Shown in pieces: positions 40,701 to 52,125 of a stretch of DNA of 64,000 nucleotides. Each line of letters opens with the position of its first letter. Position 1 is the first letter of the stretch. A program made the translations under genes and the position numbers. The DNA lies in the NCBI GenBank assembly GCA_019843655.1, contig JACDQD010000001.1:43344230-43408229 (forward strand). The letters are read 5' to 3'. Under the pieces are notes generated by a model, which worked only from the letters and a program-made list of their open reading frames with translations, ran no database searches and had not been told where the DNA came from. This DNA comes from Lethocerus indicus. Taxonomy: Eukaryota > Arthropoda > Insecta > Hemiptera > Belostomatidae.

Positions 40701-43507
40701 TATATTACTTCTTATGTGATTTAATTATGCTTATACACTTTTATGTACACAGTAAAAGTTAATTTTATTTTGTGCATGAACAGTATTTATATGTTAAAAA
40801 AGCATGGAAGTTTTAATGTATTATTAATCTGCAAGATATGACCAAGTGAACAAAGTTTGGCAGGAGGATATTAAACTTATTATTGGTAAGAAACAAAAAT
40901 TAAAATCTTATACAGTTTTGCTTAATTATTCTGAAAATTATAAATCTTTACTTATAACTGTCTAAATAAAATTCTTTTTAAAGTCACTTTTAAAGTGCTT
41001 GAGGAAATGTTGCTTTACAGGCCATCAAATCACTTGTGATTTCTATGTACTTACAAGAACGCCACTCAAATGGTTTTCCATAGCAGACCATTCTGAAGTA
41101 TTCAAAACTTAATAAACTAAGTAGGGATAAATAGAAAACTATGAACACTATCTGTTAATTTATTGTATCAAAATATTGAATTAACAAAATTATTTTCGAT
41201 CATGTAACCTAAATTGAGAATAATTGAGAGGGATATATGTGTATGTATATATTAACCATAATGTATACCTTGTTAATTTCATAACTAGCTAGAATTCCAG
41301 TTTTTATGAAAGTTATATTTATAAAATTGGTGTGGCCACCATTATTATTTCTGAGACTGAATTTCATGAGTTAACTTCTCCCAAATATGCCTTATTCTAC
41401 TGATGTTTATTTTTTTATGAAGTTTAATCTTTGAACTGAAAAAAGTATATTCGCTCGATTCATGTATAAATGTAGATTGAAAATATAATGTAGTTACAGG
41501 AGAACAAATTCAGTATTTACCTAATAAATTAAATGTTTATTAATTTCCTTTTTACTAAATTAGTTTTTACATAATTTACATGTGGCATTGTAGGAATTAA
41601 TAAGACGGTACTGAATTGTCCTTAATGATTTTGTTTAACACAAGATATGTTAGATTTTAATGTCACATTAGTATAAATAGATTTGGAAAAATAATTTCTA
41701 TATATTAACTTTTAAAACAAACAGGAAGTTTTAATATTTCATTAATTAATTGACACATTAATTGTTTTTCTTTGATTAATAAAGATTTGTTTAATGTTTA
41801 TATTTCATATCAATATAAGTTGAAAGTTCGGATCGGTATTTGTTTGATGGTATTTTTGTGGCAACCCTAGAATATTTTTCTTACATTATTAATATGTAAA
41901 CTTTAGCACATTACTTTTCTATATGTTGTTGTTTTCTGTTTTTACTCCTGTTTTGTATGATTTATTTAAAGGTGAACCAATTAAAAAGTTTCTCTAATTT
42001 ATAGTAATGTTAATGTTGGCAATAGTTTCTAGCCCTTGAATGTTGTTACAGACCTTTTATAGCCACACAAGTGTTCAAAGCAATTTGTTGTCTATAATAT
42101 ATAAAAACAAATAGGCAGAGTTTCTTGGAAAAACAGTTTACATTAATAACTTATGTTATTACTAATTATTTGTTATATTACAATTTAATTGCTTATCCTA
42201 CAATGAGACAATGTAATCAATGTTTTGAAACCATTTAATTTGAAGTGTTTTCAGTCATTGATTTGTAATCATTTAATATGAAATTAAATTTCTCATTTCT
42301 GCTGAAATTCTGGGCGATAAACTAATCCAGCTGATGAATGATACAGGTATGTTTACTCACATTTCATAAAGAAAGATTACTTTTATTAACTTGACTGATA
42401 AATATAAATATTGGGGAATCCTTAACTTCCTCCTCATAATTTCTAATCTGCTCTTATGTCCTGAAAACATCTTTATTTTATTTAATATTAAATACTTATT
42501 TCAACATCTTGAAACATTAATGTTCATGATGGAGAAAAGTTCACAAATTTTCATTAAAATATGTTCATTCATTCATTCATGCCATTTTAGTCTTATAATC
42601 ATTGTTCAATAGCATTATATCACTATCCAGTCAAATGTTACAGAATTAGTAGAGATATTTTGAGTTTGCCAGAAATGAATCAATAATAAATTTATTATGT
42701 TCAGTTGCCACATGTGTCTTGTATAATTATAAACAATGTAATGAAACATTAATAGGAAAATTACTGTAGGCTCATATTTGCATTTTGTTTAGAAATGAAT
42801 TATCCTTAATAGTGTCTTTAAAATAATGCAGATAATCATACATCCAGATGCAGATGATCATGCATTCATAATTCTTTTGTACAGCTATTATATAACCAAT
42901 ATTTACAAATCAACTTGTTCAGGTTTTAAGTTATTATTTAAATATTTTGTTGTAGAAATGAAGAATCAATAGAGTTCATTGATTGATACTGTGGAAACAT
43001 ACTTATTTGTTATCTGCATTATTAAAATAAGCAACTTCACAAGCTCAGAAGTTTAAATTTTTAAAAGAAATATGCCCATTAAAATATATATGCACAAAAT
43101 ATTATGTATGTTGTGTCATCAATTCTGATTTAAATTTCATCATTACTGAAAAATTAAAATTTAACCAATGAAATGTTTGTTATCAGTTGTCTTTATTAAT
43201 GTGTAATTGAAATACTAAATTATGTACATGAATGCTTTATATAAAAAAATTCAGTTACTGCCTTATGGGTTTGGCAAATTGTCTTAAACTGCTAACAAAT
43301 GTTGGACTGTGCTGATGATCACAGTAATATTAAGTGAATTATGCTAAATTTTGTATATTTAAAGTTAACACTGCCAAATTTCATCTTCAATTCTTCCAAT
43401 TAGTAAAGTAAGCAATAATTTATCAGGTATAAGTTTCTCTATGTATTTGGCATATGCTTATATTATATTGTTTATAAGCATGTGTAGGGCACGTTATGTA
43501 AATGTTT

Positions 43508-43509
<2 letters not shown>

Positions 43510-43569
<60 letters not shown>
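43510..43569. repeat. (AT)n microsatellite
   Basis: About 60 bases of pure TA dinucleotides. Confidence 0.95.
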
Positions 43570-43573
<4 letters not shown>

Positions 43574-44678
43574 GTTGCAATCATGTTAAATATTATAATC
43601 ATAATAATCCTCATTTCTGTAAGGGATATTACTTCTAATATGTTATAAAATAATAGACCGAGTCCTACTATGTTTTCTTTACTAAATAATGTCAATAAAA
43701 GCCTATCTATCAGATGTTTTTGACAATCTGTATTATCAGCAAATATATCAAACTTATATTTCAAAACTTCTTTCTTGACAAAATTATTCTTATTAAAATT
43801 AGTAAATTTATTTCTATTGAAACCTGACATATACATTTTTGAGGAATGTATACACATTTAATCTATGTTGAAAGCTCATAACAGCCAAAAAGTTGCAAAT
43901 TATACTATATAAGCATGGATAAAAAAAATTATGTTGATATTGTCTAAATTTTGCTACCAAGCAAAAATTGTTTTATATTGTTTGTATATTTTATTATTGT
44001 GGTAACTGTTGTGAGATATTTGCAGAGATATTTATGAATGGTCTTGTATTATATTAGGTATAATAATCACAGATAATATGCACCATAGTGGGGGGACATA
44101 GTATTCAAGGTAAAGGTATTAGTATGAAATGTTTCTAATTTTTCTTATGGCCTTACTGTCATAAAATGAAAATATAGATGAGCTCATTTGAACATTTGGA
44201 AAATACTAATATGTAATATAGAATTAAATTGTATGTGCAGTAAAAACAGTCAATTTGTTTAAAGAATATATATCGAGCTTATTTTTTCTTATGAAAAATA
44301 TATTACTTGCTTATAATTGTAATAATAGATTAAATCTATTTTATTCTTGCCAGCAGAATCATGATGAAATTATATTTTGGGGAAATGGAGGTAAGCTTTT
44401 TGACTTCAATCCAGTGAAGTGAAACCACTAGTAATAAATTAAAAAGACATATGCAGTAATTATGGCTCATTACAAGTTCTTCAACACATTTCTAAGTCAG
44501 ATTATTTTGTTCTATTATTATGATGAATAATAAAATGAGCATAATGTGTGCATAAAACCTTTTATATTCATTGTACTAAATAAATAAAGCAACAAAAATA
44601 TGATCAATAAATGGAAGGAAATAAACTAATCAATCAAACTAATCAAATAAAATATAAAATTTACCTGTAATGACATTC

Positions 44679-45201
44679 ACATCAATTGATCAATTGCATT
44701 GAATATTAGCACCTCAAATAGTTTACATTTTTAAAATATTTGATAATCACAATACAATGAAATTCAGAGATCAGGAAATATTAAACTGTTTATTTTTTAA
44801 CAAACATATATTTTATATATTATGAGTGAAAGATTTTGGTCATGGAATAATTTTTAATTAATAATAGAAAAATGAAGCTGAGTTGTCTGTAAGCAAATAC
44901 GCAGAAGACAATAACCACTTGGGTTAGGTCCCAGACTGTAATTACTATTGATACACTAGGGTTACTAGTAGATAGACAGGAATACAATAAACATTTTCAT
45001 CAATTGAATTGAATATTAGCATCTAAAATATTCTAAATAATTTGATTCCACATTATACTATAAAATTCAGATGTCAGGAAATATTAAAATGTTTAGTTTT
45101 TAATAAACTGATATATTTTACATATTAGGAGACCAGAAAATTTTGGTCATGGAATAATTTTAATTAATAACAGAAAAATAAAACTGAGTTGTTTGTGTAA
45201 G
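44679..45201. repeat. Two-copy tandem duplication, about 308-bp period
   Basis: Copy 1 44679-44896 and copy 2 44998-45201 share CATCAATTGA, TTGAATATTAGCA, TCAGGAAATATTAAA, TTTTGGTCATGGAATAAT and GAGTTGT in order. The copies differ by scattered substitutions and small indels. Confidence 0.8.
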
Positions 45202-45483
45202 TCTGTGCTCTTCTGCTGCAGTCAACTGCAGCCGGGGTTTAATATTTACCCATTTCGTGCAAAGATGTATGCGAAAATACATCAGCTGTCCAGTAGGAAT
45301 TAAAAAAGAAACTGGTTTCTATAGTAATTCTGAAAGTTTCGGTTGGGATTGTTCTCAGAGGATTATATTTTAAGATAGTAAATTATTTTTGTCGTTTCAA
45401 CAAATTTTATTTTACTTTATTCAGAATTATTTGGTTAACATGGGTGCGAAAGGTATGTAATCTCTGTGCCATGTACTGAAACT

Positions 45484-47237
45484 ATGAGCAACTACCCAAG
45501 TATGAGCGTACACAACGGACGATATCTTTGTCGATTTATAGGGCCGGGACCTAATTATTATTGCCTGCCTAAGACAATGGGAAAAGGGAAATTGGACGTG
45601 ACGTTGATGAAAGAGCCTGCGTACACGTTCAGTCACAGGCCGGAAGAGGCGAGCTTGGGATTGGGACCTGGGCTGTACGATATAGGGCACCTCACTCGCT
45701 TTGGCAAAACAAGTACTCGCGGTTATACGATTTCGAAAACCGACCACCTAAAACAAAGTTAGTCCACTCTATAAGTCATTTATTCATTACAAGTGGTCGA
45801 CTTACTGAAGGATTGTATATATAACGCAATATATCTTACATTTTTAAGGTATTTTATAATAATATCATTTGATTTAAATGGGACAATATCGCCCGATTAG
45901 CATTTCGAAGTAGATACCGGACAGCTCAATATAATTTTCGGCTGATTCCCAGTCTACACACCCAGGCCTGGTTAGATTGGGTTGTTACATAAAATATAAC
46001 TAATATTACAGTTTTTTCACATATATTTGAATTCTCGCTCTTCAGTTAATTTCCCACTTCCCTTGTGGTTTGTAGGGGGAATTCGGGTGGGGATTGATTA
46101 GGAATGAGTCAAAATTAGATGTATAAGTGGGGGGACCCCTGGGTGCGTTAAGTGTGATTCTACCTAATTTTCATTGGTGAAATGCTCGGAAAGATTTTCC
46201 CCCTTCAGGAGATCGCGGTCACCCGTCACCAAATAAATATATGGTGAAAGATACGAATATACCGAGGCCACCGGGTGCTGGAAGTTATACTTTCGGAAGA
46301 AGGACTTGCCCCAAGCTGGTCAATCAGACGCCGTCGCCCAACTTCTACGTTTTACCGGCTTTGAAACCAACGGCCGGGATAACAACATTGTAAGTAACAT
46401 ATACTTGTCAATTTCAAACGCCAGCACTACATGGTATATGAGAAGGGGTGGGCTTACAACTGCACTCTAGATGGGAAGCAGTTGTCCAAAAACAAACCGC
46501 TTTCGGGCGATATTCGATTTTTTGAACATAGAATAATTTAATGATCGAAGGTTTCCGCGGCCTGAACTTGAATTATCACCTACTAATTTCATGTAGGATC
46601 GTGTAATATTGTGGGAAGAACCTCGGTTAGCAGGGATTGACCTGCAGGGGTTTCTCCTGTTTGGAAATTACCTGTGCGAGTACTACTGGAAAGGTAGTGC
46701 CCCTTGGTTTTTCCTTCTGGGGTACTCTCGGGTGTGAACATCTTACTTGTTCCATCATCAGGGTCTAACTGTAGAGTAGATCTACTTGGGGTCCTCTATA
46801 TTCCTGAAGGTACAGTATCCGTTAATCCTCTCAGGATTATGACTTATTTGTTCCCAACTACTGGGAACCCATTAACGACACCCCCATCTTCTCACAGTAT
46901 TAGGCGATCCTACCAGAATCTACTTAGTGATAATTGGATAATTTAGTTAACGTCAATATTCTTGTTACTTTCAAGCCCCGGCAGAGAGGAGCCGCGTAGG
47001 TTCCCAAATCCTTCACCTAATGCTTATAACATCCCGTCGAACGACAAGTACTTCAAACGGCCGCCTAACGTTGTACTGATGCAGAGGACCGAAATCGTAG
47101 ATCCGAGAATGAAAAATCCGCCGCCTAACATTTACAACCCTAAGATGATAGATAGGAAAATACCTATTAGACTAAAGGAAAAATGCTATGGTGGGAGAGT
47201 TACCTGTGGGACTAAAGAAGATCTTAAGTACCGCTAA
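45484..47237 (+). CDS. Outer dense fiber protein 3-like / CIMAP (SHIPPO repeats, 238 aa)
   Basis: Exons are 45484-45757, 46209-46389 and 46976-47237, GT-AG throughout; the frame closes at 238 aa (ODF3 about 250). SHIPPO-type Pro-Gly repeats recur: GPGPNYYCLPK, PAYTFSHRP, GPGLYDIGHLTRFGK, GAGSYTFGRR, PSPNFYVLP, PSPNAYNIP and PPPNIYNP. Proteins of this family bind the sperm-tail axoneme as microtubule inner or outer dense fibre components, so testis expression is expected. The start is the first in-frame Met (MSNYPSM). A nearby ATG at 45440 (MGAK, then GTATGT) could mark an alternative first exon or a short upstream frame. Intron 2 contains a dispersed repeat. The region is CpG-rich, unlike Rap1, which fits a tissue-restricted, unmethylated gene (inference). 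Confidence 0.88.
46553..46638 (-). repeat. Dispersed repeat, copy 2 (partner 10446-10533)
   Basis: On the minus strand it reproduces the order GAGGTTCTTCCCACA, CAAGTTCAGG, CCGCGGAAACCTTC of copy 1. It lies in intron 2 of the ODF3-like gene. Confidence 0.65.
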
Positions 47238-47498
47238 CATGCAACCCCACGCACCATGTGGACGAATTAAACATGAAGACCTGAGATAACTTAACACTTA
47301 ACTCTTGTAAATGACAAGTTGCAAGAATAATTTTTTTTGTGAATCCGCTGTTTCATTAATCTGTGGAAAAACTGTTGAGAGCTTTTTGGCGTGAAAATAA
47401 TTATAATTTAAATATGTGTAACTTATCTAACAATGGGACGATGTGGAATACAATGAAACAAAGCGTTTTTATATTTAATAATACATTTTTATTGAATG

Positions 47499-47504
47499 AA
47501 TAAA
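47499..47504 (+). terminator. Poly(A) signal of the ODF3-like gene
   Basis: AATAAA 262 bases after the stop codon, in AT-rich sequence. Confidence 0.5.
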
Positions 47505-48212
47505 CTACACAAAGAATCTTATTTTTGCATATTAAACAAGTAAATTCATTGGAAGTTTAAATCAATATTGTTATTAGCCACCGAAAAATAATAGTTTTAT
47601 TAACTCAGCGTTTTTACGAATTTTATATTATGAGGAACTATTTTTTCCCAGCTGATAATAACAATTTAAATATCTAGTTCTACGTTTCTATCGTAGAATT
47701 TTTATTTTTCTAAATGAAAACTGTTGTTTAATCGTTATTTATTAAACGAATCATAATAAACCAAATTTCTCCCAATATTTGAAGGTTTAATAACAACTAC
47801 CTTCAAGAGCAAATAGGTCGCAGACGTCAAAACAAAAAAGACAGATACAACAGTGCACAAACAACAATTACAGTACATAGGACATCTAAGTGTTCCATAA
47901 AAGGAAAGGAGAACAACAACAATTACTTCTAGCTAATGTTAGCCAGAATAAACAAACGTTTTACAAAACGATTCTACAATATATTATCATTAAAGCGATT
48001 TATTAGAATGTTTAGTAAGCACATCTAAAATATAACATTAATTATGGTATTTCCTTAAGGTATTCTGGATTCACCTATTAGGTCCAAAGCTCTTTCACTA
48101 CAACGCTAATAAAATTACAATTATCAAACGGCGAGATGAACTGATAGATCTGTTGGATTAATTTTTTAATCCCGTCCAGTGAACAAAATTACTCCGGAGC
48201 AGAGAATTGATA
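47505..48212. other. AT-rich intergenic stretch
   Basis: Nothing recognisable on either strand. Confidence 0.5.
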
Positions 48213-48650
48213 CTAGTGCTCTCTGAGTTCGGGCTCGTATTCGTCCGGGCCCCACCAGCACCTCCTCTCGCTCAGAGGATGGTACGCTTCCAGATTGAAT
48301 ATCAATTCAATCATTTGGCAAAACATATATGGACGATAGGAAGTACGGGCCAAAAGATCGCATGTCGGAAAACGTCTGGTTGTCGGGACGTATTTGAAGT
48401 TGTAAGCAGTCAGCAACACCGGCCTCGAGTAGCCCTTTGCGAGGTCCCTGGCCGTCCTGAAATGGTTACAAGAGACGACAAATGGTGTCGCGATTGAAGT
48501 TGGGAAAATGCCTAGACGGCAGGTAACCCTTTCTTATCATACTCCAGTACAGGCAGCCAAAGTACGCTCCCCAGAATTCGCAGCTCCTCAAGGCTCACTC
48601 GTCTCGTCTATCACGATTCTGTCGATTATATCGGGCCATTTAGCCGCCAT
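48213..48650 (-). pseudogene. Unidentified protein-coding relic with two frame breaks
   Basis: The minus strand begins MAAKWPDIIDRIVIDETSEP at 48650. Near 48590 the frame shifts as if one base were missing and continues as RSCEFWGAYFGCLYWSM. At 48457-48469 a 13-base segment, GTAACCATTTCAG, breaks the frame again; it then runs TARDLAKGYSRPVLL to the stop at 48213, ending WWGPDEYEPELREH. Residue composition looks like a real protein of about 140 aa across all three pieces. I do not recognise the family. The 13-base segment begins GT and ends AG but is far too short for a normal insect intron. An alternative is a 71-base intron from GTTACC to TTTCAG, read in a third frame, but that frame has no supported start. 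Assembly error, pseudogene or odd splicing all remain possible. Confidence 0.4.
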
Positions 48651-51613
48651 GATTCGACGATTCTTCCTGCAACAACGATAAATAAATAAAATATTACATA
48701 TAATAATAATAATATATAATATAATAAATAAACCGTATATCGCATACTGTAACGTAACACAGCAGTTACTTTTGAATTAAGTTTTACACCGGTCATCTTC
48801 AGAAAAAGTCGATGTCGGTCTAACACCGGCGAGTTGAGTCGGAAGAAGGTTTTCCAACGCCTTCCAATATTAGTCAAATACTAACATATTTACGACCGTA
48901 AGCGTCTTATTAGCTGAATTCAGAATTTAACGTAATCGTTTTATTTTCAATTTCCGCCAACGTTTTCAAGTACGTTCACAACAGGCTACATAAATAATCG
49001 TCCTATACTAAGTTGTAAAAATTAAAATGAAATTTCTATTTTAAGAGCAGGGCAATTTAATTACGATTACTCGCGTATCGGATAATTAAAGTAGCGGTCG
49101 GATCCATCTGATTTATGAAATTACGAACGGTAAAATAAAACCCGGAAATTCGCATCAAGTTCGATGCGCAAAATATTAAGTACCTTTGTATCCGCATTAC
49201 GCTGAATAAAATTCTATATATAAATATAAATATACGTCCGTTTTAAGGTTAATAATTTGCGGCGAATGATAGATATAGATAGACAGGGAGTGGTCAGAAT
49301 ATATCGGATTTTAAAAAATTACGTACGGTAAATGGTGGGGGCGGGGGCAGCGCATGCTTGGCGGGAGAGAGGACGGGCGAGCGGGAGGCGGGCCAGTTAG
49401 ATCGGAGATGAGCCGCCCGTCCTCGGAGGAGGCCGACTGAAGGGGGCGCACCACCGGCTTGAGATAATCAAGGGAGATTGTATCTTAAATAGATTGTGGG
49501 TGGACCCCCAGAGCTCGATGTCGGCCCCGGTTCGGTGGCCAGCTCCCAGGGGAGGTACGTGCCGGTGTCCGGCGCTAGGTCGGCTCCGTCCCCGCCCCCA
49601 CCACCGCCCCTGCCGCCGCCTCCGCCTCCGCCGACGACCAACCACCGCCACCTCCATACAACATCGTAAGTTCTATGTCTGGCGTCCTATCGGCTACCCG
49701 CCTTATCTTTATCCCCTTACCAGTATACCATTTCCTCTAGACCTTTGCCGAGTCGCCATAAGATGAGATATCCGTGTTTATTCCCATAAATATCCGTTCT
49801 TAAGTTCTGTATTATCCGAATTTATCTGAATTTTAAAAATTACGAACAATTACCCTAATTATTCGATTTAAGTTCGATATACAAAAATATTAAGTAACGG
49901 TGTATCCACTCAAATTAATTCTATATATTTAAAAAATGTATATACGCGCGTCTAACTAGATAATCGGAGACGATATATATGACGTGTACGCGCGTTAAGT
50001 GGTCACTTAGGAATGATTTAACTCTTAATAATCTCGAATTAATTAAACCATAATTTAAGAAGAGGTCTTCCCCCTGTGAGGGACCTCCCCTCCTCTCTTG
50101 GTTCTTAATCTACATAAGTCGAGTATTTTAACTTAAATGTTTGTTTCAGGTCTGATTTCCTTTCCGAATTTTACTTCGGTCGCCTAACATTTTAGGTTAA
50201 TATACATACTTTACTTATATTTATATACTGTTGTCTTAGAATTATTTTGGTCAAGGGGGGATAACTGACCAGTATTGGAACCACTGGAAAAAATGGCAGT
50301 CTTGCTTACACTAGAAACTAGTCAGTTGATAAATATTAAAACGAAAGGTTTCCTAGACTCGGGACAACTCGGCCATAACTAACCTCCGAATTTCAAATCT
50401 CGTCTAAATGAGATATGGCGTACCAGGGGGCCTAATTTATGGATCGATTTCATTGTTTTGTCATGCGTCGTATGCAGGGTTGCAACTATAATGCTCCCCA
50501 AATTATATCATTTTATCCCACAGGCGGAAGAACCCTTATTTATTTTTAAAAGGAAAAAGAAACAGGAAACAGCGGAATGTTCAATACGAGAATAGATTGC
50601 GAATTTTAGGGAAATCATGTACCTGAACTAGTCGCAGGTTTCACCTTATTCTCTAATAGCGGTTTCCTTTTTCTATCGTACATACGTATTTCTATCGTAC
50701 ATGAAACAAGCGGAGAGTTTGTTTTACCGATGTATTTAATGAAATACATAACAGTCCGTAATCAGTCATAGTAGGCACATTACTTCATGTTATAAACATA
50801 AAGCACTCCCGGTGACCATTTAAAGTGGGTCAAGAATGATTCTTTTAATATCAAAATCCCGGTAATGGTGATTGAAAAGTGGATGAGCATAAAGATATTA
50901 TATCATAGGCTCTTCTTTCCTAGACGTTTTATCCGAAAATTAACGAATTAATGAATTGATTTTAGCACTAGGTAAATAATACAGTGCAGCTTTAATTAAT
51001 TCCCAGGCTAGTTTTGGTTAAGAATTAGTTAGGCTTAGATGGGGATTAATGCAATAACTTAGATAGGTTAATTCGACGTGAAAAATAATCAGTAATGAAA
51101 GTTTATTATTTCTAATAATCTCTGTCTTAGACAGTTCAGTAGAGTTGAGCCCCTGACGCGAACAAACACTCCCGTAACAATTTTCCAGCAAACATTTTTC
51201 CGTCGCCGACTCACTTTAGACAGGAAAATCGGCCGAAGAATCGGGACGCTTCAGAAGCTTCAGCGAAGAGCGTTTTAACCGTGAACATTTAATAAATTTA
51301 ATTTCTCCCGGCTTGGTTACCTGGTGACGAAGGTGGTACCGAATTCTTTTCAGCATTTCAATAAATCGATTAACTATTCCTGGCATACAGTGGTTAGTTC
51401 TGAAGCATCCGACCGGATACCGCACATAGTATATCGCAGTATATATGTAAATATCTTGCTCTGCATTGTTCCGAAAAATGACAAACGTGCGCAAGAAATA
51501 AACCCTTTTTGTAGGGTTTTATTTTTTTAGTTCATCCTCTTGTTCGGACTTCCCGGCGGCCGTTTCCTAAAAGTGACCATTAATTACGTCCGGCCCACGA
51601 TTCTTCGGGATAC
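48651..51613. other. CpG-rich intergenic region
   Basis: Apart from the LINE relic at 49.4-49.7 kb no element or gene was recognised. The segment 49330-49680 is notably GC-rich. Confidence 0.45.
49440..49660 (-). pseudogene. Jockey-like LINE reverse transcriptase tail, fragment
   Basis: The minus-strand frame contains GADIELWGSTHNLFKIQS, matching YGIELWGSTEPSNSYEMQS at 62880-63250 and the canonical Y-G-[IV]-x-L-W-G motif near the end of jockey-type RT domains. It is embedded in GC-rich sequence that has accumulated Arg and Pro codons. Confidence 0.5.
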
Positions 51614-51674
51614 TTTACATTGTTATACCGTAGATTTCGTGTCTTTCTATCTCCTCTCGTTGGTTTGGTCTTTT

Positions 51675-51711
51675 GCTAGACCGGTTTCGGCTGCTCGCCA
51701 TCTTCAGTGGC
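51675..51711 (-). ncRNA. Type I hammerhead ribozyme motif, left arm of copy G
   Basis: Minus strand: GCCA, CTGAAGA, T, GGC-GAGCA-GCC, GAAA, CCGGTC, TAGC. The core is complete; helix I has one mismatch. Confidence 0.65.
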
Positions 51712-52088
51712 GGTGTTAGTCACTTTGGCACTTTGGATGTTTTTTGGGCATCCTCACTGCACTATTAATGTCACTTGTACTAGTACAAGTCAAACATATC
51801 CGGTATTGTGCATTTACGATCATATAAGTTTTCTTGTTGATCCAAAATTTATTGAAAAAAGTTTATTTTTAGTAATCTAGTTAATCGGTGCAAGTGCACC
51901 CAACGAACTTTGGTTAAGTACATTTCCACAAAGCACTCAGGGGGCGCGAACTTAACTAAAGTTCGTTGGGTGCACTTGCTCCGATAAACTATCGCCCCCT
52001 GAGCGGCTGGTGCGGAAAACGCAGATACAAGTGACAGAGCAGTGATGATGCCCAAAAAACATCCAAAGTGCCAAAAGTGACTAACATC

Positions 52089-52125
52089 GCTACTGAAGAT
52101 GGCGAGCAACCGAAACCGGTCTAGC
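52089..52125 (+). ncRNA. Type I hammerhead ribozyme motif, right arm of copy G
   Basis: GCTA, CTGAAGA, T, GGC-GAGCA-ACC, GAAA, CCGGTC, TAGC. Helix I is perfect; one pair of helix II is changed (C opposite A). Confidence 0.6.

Larger units (their letters stand above)
37799..45250 (+). other. AT-rich, CpG-poor tail downstream of Rap1, candidate long 3' UTR
   Basis: No coding exon was found on either strand. CpG is as scarce as in the Rap1 introns until about 45.2 kb, where it rises abruptly. AATAAA-type signals occur at several places, for example near 40509 and 44579. It holds AT-rich palindromic TATATA/GTATAT runs at 38290-38350, an AT microsatellite at 43510 and a tandem duplication at 44.7-45.2 kb. 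Confidence 0.35.

Noticed and set aside
48457..48469. A functional 13-nt intron
   Set aside because: It begins GT and ends AG and restores the frame, but spliceosomal introns in insects are several times longer. A second unrelated frame break nearby favours a pseudogene or an assembly error.
49493..49665. Plus-strand proline-rich frame (PPPPPPLPPPPPPP) bounded by TAG and a GTAAGT donor, looking like an exon
   Set aside because: The opposite strand reads as a LINE RT tail (IELWGST) matching two other loci, so the poly-Pro frame is probably its GC-rich antisense shadow.
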